A DNA stretch of 9,426 bases from an uncultured Collinsella sp. (GTDB lineage Bacteria > Actinomycetota > Coriobacteriia > Coriobacteriales > Coriobacteriaceae). Under the pieces are notes generated by a model, which had not been told where the DNA came from, did no database searches, and saw only the letters and a program-made list of their open reading frames with translations. The stretch is from positions 1-9,426 of the forward strand of contig CAAEEB010000021.1 in assembly GCA_900754745.1 (NCBI GenBank). The letters run 5' to 3'. Each line of letters begins with the position of its first letter. Position 1 is the stretch's first letter. The translations under genes and the position numbers were made by a program. Positions 1 to 7,350 of the stretch are shown here, piece after piece.

Positions 1-1081
1 CGCCCTTGGCCTTCACGCGCTTCATGACGCCCTGGATGGAGCTCGCGCGGAAGTTGTCGGAGTTGGACTTCATCGTCAGGCGGTACACGCCCACGACCGG
101 CTTCGGCTTGCCCTCGTACACGCGGTCCCAGACCATCTGCAGCACCTCGTCTGCCACGAAGTCCTTGCGGGTGCGGTTGGCGTCCACGATGGCCTCGATC
201 AGGTTCTGGGGCACGTCCTTGTAGTTGGCGAGCAGCTGCTTGGTATCCTTGGGCAGGCAGTAGCCGCCGTAGCCGAAGCTGGGGTTGTTGTAGTGGCTGC
301 CGATTCGAGGCTCCAGGCACACGCCGTCGATGACGTCGCGGGTGTTGAGGCCGCGGACCTCGCAGTAGGTGTCGAGCTCGTTGAAGTAAGCCACGCGCAG
401 CGCCAGGTAGGTGTTGGCGAAGAGCTTCACCGCCTCGGCCTCGGTGGTGCCCAGGACAAGCTCCGGGATACCCTTGGTGCCGTCGGCGTTGACGCGCTCG
501 AGCTCGGCGGGGTCCGCCCCTTGGGCAAGCAGGCGTGCAAAGCGCTCTGCGGCCGCGACGGCCTCGTCGTCGTCCTTGGGCGCGCCCACCACGATGCGGC
601 TGGGGTGCAGGTTGTCGTAGAGCGCCTTGCTCTCGCGCAGGAACTCGGGGCTGAAGAAGATCTTGCTGTCGCCCAGCCTCTCGCGCAGGCCCGCGGTGTA
701 GCCGACGGGGATGGTCGACTTGATGACGATCCAGGCGCCCGGGTTCACCGAGCGCACCGCTGCGATTGCGGCCTCGACGGAGCTCGTGTCGAAGAAGTTC
801 CTGTCCGAGTCGTAGTTGGTGGGCGTGGCGATGACGGCGTAGTCGGCGCCCGTGTAGGCCTCGGCCACGTCGACGGTGGCGTGCAGGTCGAGTTCGCGCT
901 CCCCCGCCTTGGCCTCCCCCAGGAATCGCTCGATCTCGTCGTCCTGGATGGGCGACTCGCAGTTGTTGATCTTCTCGACCTTCTCGGGCACGATGTCCAG
1001 CGCGTGGACCTCGTTGTGCTGCGAGAGCAGGACGGCGAGGGACAGGCCGACATAGCCGGTACCGGCGACAGCGATCTTCAT
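1..1081 (-). CDS. ugd: UDP-glucose 6-dehydrogenase (3' end outside window)
   Basis: This enzyme oxidises UDP-glucose to UDP-glucuronate with two NAD+ in the cytoplasm, supplying an acidic sugar for surface polysaccharide. About 360 codons are present, and the gene leaves the window at the left edge. The family member in E. coli has 388 residues, so roughly the last 30-60 residues are missing. Seen in the translation: an N-terminal Rossmann motif GTGYVG at residues 7-12, the segment SPEFLRE followed by [12 protein letters not shown], and the catalytic-cysteine motif [14 protein letters not shown] with Cys near residue 275. These closely follow the E. coli Ugd sequence as I remember it. The ATG at 1081 is preceded by GGAGAAG. 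The sugar transferase ends 39 bases upstream on the same strand, so the two are very probably cotranscribed behind loaP. Confidence in the function is high. Confidence 0.95.
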   Translation of the reverse strand, partial: MKIAVAGTGYVGLSLAVLLSQHNEVHALDIVPEKVEKINNCESPIQDDEIERFLGEAKAGERELDLHATVDVAEAYTGADYAVIATPTNYDSDRNFFDTSSVEAAIAAVRSVNPGAWIVIKSTIPVGYTAGLRERLGDSKIFFSPEFLRESKALYDNLHPSRIVVGAPKDDDEAVAAAERFARLLAQGADPAELERVNADGTKGIPELVLGTTEAEAVKLFANTYLALRVAYFNELDTYCEVRGLNTRDVIDGVCLEPRIGSHYNNPSFGYGGYCLPKDTKQLLANYKDVPQNLIEAIVDANRTRKDFVADEVLQMVWDRVYEGKPKPVVGVYRLTMKSNSDNFRASSIQGVMKRVKAKG

Positions 1082-1089
1082 TTTCTTCT

Positions 1090-1103
1090 CCGATTCGAAT
1101 CGG
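1090..1103. repeat. 14-bp perfect palindrome between the sugar transferase and ugd
   Basis: CCGATTCGAATCGG reads the same on both strands. It fills part of the 39-base gap before ugd and ends at the ugd Shine-Dalgarno sequence. As RNA it could form only a hairpin with a very tight loop. As DNA it could be a protein site. No function can be assigned. Confidence 0.5.
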
Positions 1104-1120
1104 TTGTTTAAGCTGGTCAT

Positions 1121-1882
1121 TTAGCACGCACCCTTGCCAGTGATGACCTCGATCACCGTGAGGATGACGATCTTGAGGTCCGTGACGGGCCCGCGCTTGG
1201 CGATGTACTCCAGGTCCCGGCGGACCATGCCGGCGAACCCGGTCGAGTTGCGCTCCGTCACCTGCCACCAGCCGGTGATCCCGGGCTTCACGGCCAGGCG
1301 CTGCAGGTCGAACTCGGTGTACTCGGCCACCTCGTTGGGCAGCGGCGGACGCGGGCCGACGACGGACATCTGGCCCAGGAACACGTTGAGAAACTGCGGG
1401 AACTCGTCGATGGAGTGCTTGCGGATGAACTTGCCGATCTTCGTTACGCGCGGGTCGTCCCTCATCTTGAACATGGCGCCGTCGATCTCGTTCTGTTCCT
1501 TGAGCTCGGCGAGGCGCTCGTCGGCGTCCTTGTACATGGAGCGGAACTTCCACATGCGGAAGGTGGACAGCCTGCCGTCGCGGTGGGTCTGGCCCACGCG
1601 GATCTGGCTGTAGAACGGGTTGCCCTCGCTCTCCAGGCGGATGGCCGCGGCCAGAATCAGGCTCGGTATGGCGATTACGGCCAGCACGCAGCCGCTGAAG
1701 ACGATGTCAAAGGCGCGCTTTACGGCCCTGTAGCCCAGGCGTGTGCGGTCCCAGTCCTTCACGGCCTGCATGGCCTTGTAGCGCACGCTCACCTCGCCGT
1801 CACGCATAGCCTGGGCAACAAGCGCGGCCCCTACCGGCGCGTTTTTCCCTGTCACTTCTTTACTAGTCAAGTTCAAATCCAC
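1121..1882 (-). CDS. Priming sugar-phosphate transferase (bacterial sugar transferase family, polyprenyl-phosphate glycosyl-1-phosphate transferase)
   Basis: Family members move a sugar-1-phosphate from a UDP-sugar onto undecaprenyl phosphate at the inner face of the membrane, the first step of repeat-unit assembly. The 253-residue reading has a polar N-terminus (1-50), one hydrophobic membrane segment (about 58-82), then the conserved catalytic region: KFRSMY (112-117), the Asp-Glu dyad in SIDEFPQ (159-160), SVVGPRPPLPNE (173-184), and KPGITGWWQV (199-208). It is the short, single-helix form rather than the multi-helix WbaP form. The substrate sugar cannot be read from the sequence. The start is uncertain. 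The GTG at 1882 has its only nearby SD-like bases inside a small hairpin. The frame is open all the way back to the loaP stop codon, and an ATG at residue 26 (1807) is another option. It lies between loaP and ugd in one operon. Confidence 0.9.
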   Translation of the reverse strand: MDLNLTSKEVTGKNAPVGAALVAQAMRDGEVSVRYKAMQAVKDWDRTRLGYRAVKRAFDIVFSGCVLAVIAIPSLILAAAIRLESEGNPFYSQIRVGQTHRDGRLSTFRMWKFRSMYKDADERLAELKEQNEIDGAMFKMRDDPRVTKIGKFIRKHSIDEFPQFLNVFLGQMSVVGPRPPLPNEVAEYTEFDLQRLAVKPGITGWWQVTERNSTGFAGMVRRDLEYIAKRGPVTDLKIVILTVIEVITGKGAC

Positions 1883-1883
1883 G

Positions 1884-1899
1884 TCCCTGTCCCCAGGGA
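1884..1899 (-). promoter_or_regulatory. Small hairpin covering the ribosome-binding region of the sugar transferase
   Basis: On the minus strand TCCCTG, loop GGGA, CAGGGA forms a perfect 6-bp stem with a tetraloop, one base before the GTG start at 1882. The AGGGA that could pair with 16S rRNA is inside the stem. It may reduce initiation at this GTG, or show that the real start is elsewhere. Confidence 0.4.
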
Positions 1900-1951
1900 T
1901 CCCCCAATCAATGAATTCAAAATGCGAATGAATTGCCAGTGCGACGTCTCC

Positions 1952-2542
1952 TTACGTCTTACTGGGCACGTCCAACGGAAGCAGCTCCCTAAATGCGGAG
2001 TCGCCTTCGCCCACGTCTACCAGGCACCAGCGCTTATGACGGTCGATCTTCTTTACACGAGCCTCCTGCCCCACCAAGGGCCCCTGCTCTATGTGCAGCA
2101 CGCCGTCTTCTATGCGGGCGACGCTGTTGCGCACCACGCCGTCGTCGTCGAGCACGCTGCGATACCAGTCCTGCGCATCGTCCGGCATGGGCGCATAGGC
2201 CCGCTCCTTACTGCCGGCAATGCGACAGCCAAAGCTCAACTGGGCCAAAGCCCTGTCGAGCAGGGCGGCATCGCGCGTGGCGACGAAGAAGTATTCCTTG
2301 TACATGGGTTTGGTTTGGAGCGACCAGGCGCCGTCCCGCTTAAACCAGAACTCCTTTTGCATCACAAAAGCGTCCTGCATCAGCTCGTGCGGGATAATGC
2401 GACGGACCTTCTCGCAGGTCTCGCGCTCTTTTCCATTGGGGGTGTGGACCAGATACCAGCGGACGCGGCCGTGCTGGCTGTTGGTAGTAGCGCCACTAAA
2501 GGCACCGGGCAGCTGCTCTTGGCGCCGCATCGTCTGTTCCAT
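1952..2542 (-). CDS. loaP: NusG-family transcription antiterminator, LoaP type
   Basis: This specialised NusG paralogue probably binds RNA polymerase and lets it read through terminators in the long polysaccharide operon that begins here. The start is taken as the ATG at 2542, which has AAGGGGG seven bases upstream. A GTG at 2575 in the same frame would add 11 residues but lies in a hairpin. With the ATG start the protein has 196 residues: a polar tail (1-26), an NGN-like domain beginning RWYLVHTPNGKE (about 28-110), a linker with many Asp residues, and a C-terminal KOW motif around GPLVGQEARVKKIDRH (about 154-170). LoaP proteins are known to head polysaccharide and antibiotic operons and to need an RNA hairpin in the leader. 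A fitting hairpin is present at 2561-2583. The sugar transferase gene follows after a 69-base gap. The family call is strong. The LoaP subtype rests on context and resemblance. Confidence 0.82.
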   Translation of the reverse strand: MEQTMRRQEQLPGAFSGATTNSQHGRVRWYLVHTPNGKERETCEKVRRIIPHELMQDAFVMQKEFWFKRDGAWSLQTKPMYKEYFFVATRDAALLDRALAQLSFGCRIAGSKERAYAPMPDDAQDWYRSVLDDDGVVRNSVARIEDGVLHIEQGPLVGQEARVKKIDRHKRWCLVDVGEGDSAFRELLPLDVPSKT

Positions 2543-2560
2543 CTCTCGCCCCCTTAACTT

Positions 2561-2583
2561 GCATCCGCGACGCACGCGGATGC
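2561..2583 (-). promoter_or_regulatory. Leader RNA hairpin upstream of loaP, candidate LoaP recognition element
   Basis: On the minus strand GCATCCGCG and CGCGGATGC form a perfect 9-bp stem with a 5-base loop (TGCGT), ending about 18 bases before the loaP start. No U-run follows it, so it does not look like an intrinsic terminator. LoaP proteins are known to bind a structured RNA in the leader of their operon, so position and shape suit that role. The link is an inference. Confidence 0.5.
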
Positions 2584-2627
2584 GGGGGCATTAAGAACAG
2601 GCTTCTCGCTCGCAGCTAGGCGCAGTC

Positions 2628-2648
2628 GCAAAAGTACAGGTTTTTGTA
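2628..2648. repeat. Left copy of the inverted repeat in the loaP leader
   Basis: The core GTACAGGTTTTTGTA lies at 2634-2648, preceded by GCAAAA. It is the inverse copy of the sequence at 2741-2763. The two cores match at 15 of 15 bases, and the match continues into GCAAAA after a 2-base gap. The core also carries a partial dyad of its own, TACA-N6-TGTA. Confidence 0.85.
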
Positions 2649-2716
2649 GAGGCGTATGGAGATGCACCCATTCGCGGCGCATTTTGTGCAATCTGGGAAA
2701 ACGCGAGCAGTTTACT

Positions 2717-2745
2717 CGTATAATGAGCAACGTCGAAAGATACAA
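2717..2745 (-). promoter_or_regulatory. Candidate promoter of the loaP polysaccharide operon
   Basis: Reading leftward, TTGTAT (2745-2740) and TATACG (2722-2717) are separated by 17 bases. The -35 box overlaps the inner edge of the right inverted repeat. Transcription from here would give a leader of about 165 bases containing the second repeat copy and the 2561-2583 hairpin. Both hexamers are imperfect, so the call is tentative. A TATAAT on the opposite strand at 2719-2724 has no matching -35. Confidence 0.4.
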
Positions 2746-2763
2746 AAACCTGTACCTTTTTGC
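2741..2763. repeat. Right copy of the inverted repeat in the loaP leader
   Basis: TACAAAAACCTGTAC at 2741-2755, followed by CTTTTTGC, is the reverse complement of the core at 2634-2648. The two cores are separated by 92 bases that hold the candidate loaP promoter. The repeat sits directly beyond the second of the two terminators. Confidence 0.85.
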
Positions 2764-2770
2764 ACAACAA

Positions 2771-2796
2771 AAAAGCCGCTCTAACCAGCGGCTTTT
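2771..2796 (-). terminator. Second intrinsic terminator downstream of thrS
   Basis: AAAAGCCGCT and AGCGGCTTTT form a 10-bp stem around a 6-base loop. On the minus strand it is followed by six T and then GTTGT, the same tail as the neighbouring terminator. It may also act weakly on the plus strand (TTTTCTTC). It isolates the loaP leader from thrS transcription. Confidence 0.8.
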
Positions 2797-2813
2797 CTTC
2801 TATAGACAACAAA

Positions 2814-2845
2814 AAAGGCGACCGCCCGCGAGGACGGTCGCCTTT
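2814..2845 (-). terminator. Intrinsic terminator of thrS
   Basis: AAAGGCGACCG and CGGTCGCCTTT pair perfectly over 11 bp with a 10-base loop. The structure begins 23 bases after the thrS stop codon and on the minus strand runs into six T followed by GTTGT. Confidence 0.9.
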
Positions 2846-2867
2846 GTTAATTCTTGTATAGTTTGTG

Positions 2868-4631
<1,764 letters not shown>

Positions 4632-4701
4632 GGGTATGTTTTCTCCTCTCGGATGCCTGATGCAAGTGCGTGCGATGCGCTCGGCGTTTTTGACTTGCAT
4701 C

Positions 4702-4729
4702 ATTATAGGCAGGTTGCCTTGGTATACAA
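4702..4729 (-). promoter_or_regulatory. Promoter of thrS
   Basis: On the minus strand TTGTAT (4729-4724) and a perfect TATAAT (4707-4702) are 16 bases apart. Transcription would start near 4695, giving a leader of about 65 bases before the thrS ATG at 4631. Confidence 0.8.
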
Positions 4730-4730
4730 G

Positions 4731-4761
4731 CGCCCGCCGCACCTTAATGGCACGGCGGGCG
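4731..4761. terminator. GC-rich hairpin between the zinc-ribbon gene and the thrS promoter
   Basis: CGCCCGCCG and CGGCGGGCG form a perfect 9-bp stem with a 13-base loop. It lies downstream of the zinc-ribbon gene and directly before the thrS -35 box, so it may end transcription of the former. No good U-run follows on either strand (CTTGTATA on minus, ATTTTC on plus), so terminator activity is uncertain. Confidence 0.45.
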
Positions 4762-4879
4762 ATTTTCTACGCATGCTTCATCGTGTGGGGCGGGGCTGCG
4801 GGGCGCGCGTGGGCTGCACGTGCGGCTTGCGCGTGGCGCGCGGTGCCCGTGGCTTGCAGCCGGCCCGGCGATGGATGCG
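4762..4879. other. Non-coding spacer without recognised features
   Basis: This is a very GC-rich stretch with runs of GCGCGCGTG and similar sequence between the hairpin at 4731-4761 and the stop codon of the zinc-ribbon gene. No gene or clear site was seen. Confidence 0.5.
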
Positions 4880-5311
4880 TTACTGGATGCGAGTTCGGCA
4901 GTAGGGGCAAACCTTCCAGTGCGCATCGAGCGGGCGATGGCAGCTGGGGCACACGTTGCGAACCTGGGTGTCGCACACGGGGCAGACGACAAAGTCCTTC
5001 TCGATGGGGGCGCCGCACTGCGGGCAGGTGCCGTACTGGGCAAGCTGGCGCTCGCGCAGGGCCATGTCCAGCTCCTGCTCCTCGCGGTCGGCCGCGTAGG
5101 AGTGCGGACGCAGGACCAGATAGGCGATGAGACCCACAAACGGGATGAGGGCAATGATGCCCCATGCCACGTAGGCGCTGGCGCCGCGGCGACGAGCGTC
5201 GATGAACACATAGACGACCGACAGCACGTACAGGGCGATGATAAAGCCGACAAAGGCATAGATGACGCCCATAAGCTGCGGCGACATGAGCTCGTTGATG
5301 TATTTGGACAT
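4880..5311 (-). CDS. Two-helix membrane protein with a C-terminal double zinc ribbon
   Basis: Function is unknown. The 143-residue protein starts at the ATG at 5311 with GAAAGG eight to nine bases upstream. It has two hydrophobic segments (about 14-36 and 46-67). The stretch VFIDARRRGASAYVAWGIIA resembles the small PLDc_N-type membrane domain. A charged linker (70-92) follows, then four CxxC knuckles: Cys96/99, Cys110/113, Cys121/124 and Cys135/138. Their spacing is that of a double zinc ribbon, with the pairs forming two metal sites. The ribbon should lie in the cytoplasm, where it may bind a protein or nucleic acid. The gene is transcribed divergently from the redox operon and away from the repeat array. 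It may end at the hairpin at 4731-4761 before thrS. No promoter with good boxes was found in front of it. The domain call is firm. Any role in sensing or protein quality control would be a guess. Confidence 0.82.
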   Translation of the reverse strand: MSKYINELMSPQLMGVIYAFVGFIIALYVLSVVYVFIDARRRGASAYVAWGIIALIPFVGLIAYLVLRPHSYAADREEQELDMALRERQLAQYGTCPQCGAPIEKDFVVCPVCDTQVRNVCPSCHRPLDAHWKVCPYCRTRIQ

Positions 5312-5410
5312 TGAGGTGTACCTTTCGGAATATTTACAGTCCGGTCAAGTTTACCACGGGGTTTGTTTATATGGGACCACGGCTGGGTACGGGGCTGGCG
5401 CGGACACAAA
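5312..5410. other. Intergenic stretch before the repeat array
   Basis: It contains the upstream region of the zinc-ribbon gene. A TTGACC and some AT-rich bases are present on the minus strand, but no pair of promoter boxes with normal spacing was found. Confidence 0.4.
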
Positions 5411-5710
5411 CATCTCAATCTGTAACAGGTGGGAGCAGAATCCGGGTCTAGATGTTACAGATCGAGACGCAGGGGTCCCTCCCCGACCTCAATCTCGATC
5501 TGTAACATCTTGAGCCCCAAAACCCCTCTTACTGTTACAGATCGAGACATTCAAAATCCACCGGAAGGTTTGTCTTGATCTGTAACATCTAGAACCCAAA
5601 TCATCAGCTAACTGTTACAGATTGAGACAAAGAAAACCGTCCGAACCGAATGTCTCAATCTGTAACAGTTACTCGGCAAAAACAGTCTCAGATGTTACAG
5701 AACGAGACAA
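5411..5710. repeat. Array of eight alternating 16-bp repeats on an exact 80-bp period
   Basis: The consensus is RTCTYRATCTGTAACA, with TCTGTAACA invariant in all eight copies. Plus-strand cores start at 5412, 5492, 5572 and 5652. Minus-strand cores occupy 5453-5468, 5533-5548, 5613-5628 and 5693-5708. Every convergent pair encloses exactly 25 bases and every divergent gap is exactly 23 bases. The spacers differ from one another. Each convergent pair can fold into a hairpin with a stem of about 16 bp, so the array is four hairpin units in a row. It lies between two divergently transcribed genes. No cas genes are in the window, and the alternating orientation is not that of CRISPR. It resembles the alternating palindromic units of enterobacterial BIMEs in layout, but the sequence is different. 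Confidence 0.93.
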
Positions 5711-5832
5711 ACCTCTGACACCAGGGGCGGCAGACGAGGTCACCGATGGTCCCGAGTCTCCCCTCGCCTGCCGTTGGCGGATGCTGCGGGGCTGTTCGCC
5801 GCATTGCCGCCGTGCTGGGGGTGTGCAGACCG
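5711..5832. other. GC-rich intergenic stretch after the repeat array
   Basis: No gene, repeat or clear promoter is visible. Transcription of the downstream redox operon probably starts in or near it, but no hexamer pair with acceptable spacing was recognised. Confidence 0.4.
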
Positions 5833-5860
5833 TAGGATAGTCCTATTGACAGCCTGTCAA
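5833..5860. promoter_or_regulatory. Two adjacent operator-like dyads upstream of the redox operon
   Basis: TAGGA-TAG-TCCTA (5833-5845) and TTGACA-GCC-TGTCAA (5846-5860) are perfect inverted repeats with 3-base centres, lying end to end and finishing 17 bases before the GTG start of the next gene. They are likely sites for dimeric regulators. TTGACA is probably not a -35 box, since a -10 at normal spacing would fall on the ribosome binding site. Confidence 0.55.
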
Positions 5861-5877
5861 CTTATCTGGGAGGCACT

Positions 5878-7350
5878 GTGACGGAAACGTTTGATATCGC
5901 GATTGTGGGCGCGGGCATCACGGGATGCGCCATCGCGCGGCAGCTCGCACGGTTTGACCTGTCTATATGCGTGATTGAGGCAGCCAACGACATCGCGCTG
6001 GGCGCATCGAAGGCCAACGGCGGCCTGGTGCACGCCGGCTACGATCCGGCACCGGGCACGGTAAAGGCTCAGGTCAACGCCCGCGGTTGCGAGCTATATG
6101 GCACGTGGGCCCAGGAGCTGGGATTTTTGTTTTGCCGAACCGGGTCGATGGTACTGGGCTTCAACGACGAGGACCGCGCGCACCTGGAGAAGCTGCGCAG
6201 CAATGGCCTTGCCAACGGCGTGCCCGAGCTGTCGATTATCGGCCCCGAACGCATCCACGAGCTGGAGCCGCGCGCGAGTGCCCAGGCAACGTGCGCGCTG
6301 TGGTGCCCTTCGACCGGTTACGTTGACCCATTTGAAGTGGCCACCGCCGCGCTGGAGAACGCCGTCGCCAACGGGGTGACGTTTATGCGGTCTGCACCGG
6401 TGGAGGCCATTGAGGTCGCCGACTCGGATGGCGGAGCCGCGCGCTTTACGCTGGTGACGCCCGCCGGCAACGTGCGCTGTCGTTACCTGATCAACGCCGC
6501 GGGCAACGGTGCCGCGGACATCTCGCATATGGCCGGCGCCGAGGAGTTCCAGATGGTCTGGCGCCAGGGAAACATCGTGGTGCTGGACAAGGAGCCGCGT
6601 ACGCTCATGCCGCTCTACCCCGTGCCCACGCCGGTGTCCAAGGGCGTTATCGTCACGGGCACCGTGCACGGCAACACCGTGATCACCGCGACCGCTGCCG
6701 TGCGCGAGCCGGGCGACACACAGACTTATGCGAGCGATGTGAACGCGCTGCTGACGGGAGCGCACAAGCTGGTTCCCGATCTGGACACGCGTCGCGTGGT
6801 GCGCGCGTTTGCCGGCGGGCGTCCGGTCATTAAGGGGACGAACGACTTCTTTATTGGACAGTCGGCCGTGGTGCCAGGCCTGTTCCAGGCGGCGGGCATT
6901 CAGTCGCCAGGCGTGGCGAGCGCGCCTGCCATTGCTGAGCGCATGGAGCAGATCTTACGCGATGCCGGTGTTGCCCTGCGCGAGCGGGCCGATTGGGATC
7001 CGATTCGCCGCGCGCCGGACGACTTTGACCGCGTGCCGCTTACGCGCAAGGAGGAGCTAATCGAGTCCGATCCCGCATGGGGGCAGATCGTCTGCCGCTG
7101 CGAGACAGTGCCCGAGGCCGAGATCGTGGCAGCGATCCAACGCCGCCCGGGTGCGGTTTCGGTCGAGGGCGTCAAACGTCGCTGCCGCGCGGGCATGGGC
7201 CGCTGCCAGAGCGGTTTTTGCCAGAGCCGCGTGGTGGCAATCCTTGCGCGCGAGCTGGGGTGTGACCCCAGTGAGGTGCTGCTGGAAGACACTGGCTCGT
7301 GGCTCGTTGAGGGACCTTTGAAGGGGGTGCGCCAGGATGGCGACGCTTGA
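5878..7350 (+). CDS. glpA: FAD-dependent dehydrogenase, anaerobic glycerol-3-phosphate dehydrogenase GlpA type, with BFD-like [2Fe-2S] domain
   Basis: It probably oxidises glycerol 3-phosphate (or a related 2-hydroxy compound) with FAD and hands electrons to its partners. The 490 residues begin with a GTG behind GGGAGG. The DAO fold has the dinucleotide motif GAGITG (11-16), the segment KANGGLVHAGYDPAPG (45-60), and a C-terminal FAD contact near AGIQSPGVASAP (339-350). Residues about 403-462 form a BFD-like domain with Cys406 and Cys408 (CRC) and Cys443 and Cys448 (GRCQSGFC) as likely cluster ligands. Cys436 stands where many relatives have Thr. The next gene overlaps by 14 bases, and the third gene is DUF1667. 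The same trio is known in anaerobes such as Thermotoga beside glycerol genes. The alternative is another member of the predicted-dehydrogenase group, such as an L-2-hydroxyglutarate oxidase relative, so the exact substrate is not proven. Confidence 0.85.
   Translation: MTETFDIAIVGAGITGCAIARQLARFDLSICVIEAANDIALGASKANGGLVHAGYDPAPGTVKAQVNARGCELYGTWAQELGFLFCRTGSMVLGFNDEDRAHLEKLRSNGLANGVPELSIIGPERIHELEPRASAQATCALWCPSTGYVDPFEVATAALENAVANGVTFMRSAPVEAIEVADSDGGAARFTLVTPAGNVRCRYLINAAGNGAADISHMAGAEEFQMVWRQGNIVVLDKEPRTLMPLYPVPTPVSKGVIVTGTVHGNTVITATAAVREPGDTQTYASDVNALLTGAHKLVPDLDTRRVVRAFAGGRPVIKGTNDFFIGQSAVVPGLFQAAGIQSPGVASAPAIAERMEQILRDAGVALRERADWDPIRRAPDDFDRVPLTRKEELIESDPAWGQIVCRCETVPEAEIVAAIQRRPGAVSVEGVKRRCRAGMGRCQSGFCQSRVVAILARELGCDPSEVLLEDTGSWLVEGPLKGVRQDGDA

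Noticed and set aside
293..1111. Plus-strand frame opposite ugd
   Set aside because: It mirrors the ugd codons and matches no family. The minus-strand Ugd is unambiguous.
2719..2724. Plus-strand TATAAT as a promoter pointing toward thrS
   Set aside because: No -35 box lies 15-19 bases upstream and no extended -10 TG is present. It would also drive into the thrS terminators and antisense to thrS.
4632..4742. N-terminal extension of ThrRS by 37 residues
   Set aside because: This stretch contains the thrS promoter with a perfect TATAAT, and the extra residues do not resemble a TGS domain.
5411..5710. CRISPR array
   Set aside because: Repeats alternate in orientation, the repeat is only 16 bp, and no cas gene is present. 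The geometry fits hairpin pairs better.
5622..5840. Small plus-strand frame of 72 codons across the end of the repeat array
   Set aside because: It is built from repeat units and has no credible start or conserved protein pattern.
5846..5851. TTGACA as the -35 box of the redox operon
   Set aside because: A -10 box at 16-18 bases would fall on the ribosome binding site GGGAGG, which is not AT-rich. The sequence is half of a perfect dyad instead.
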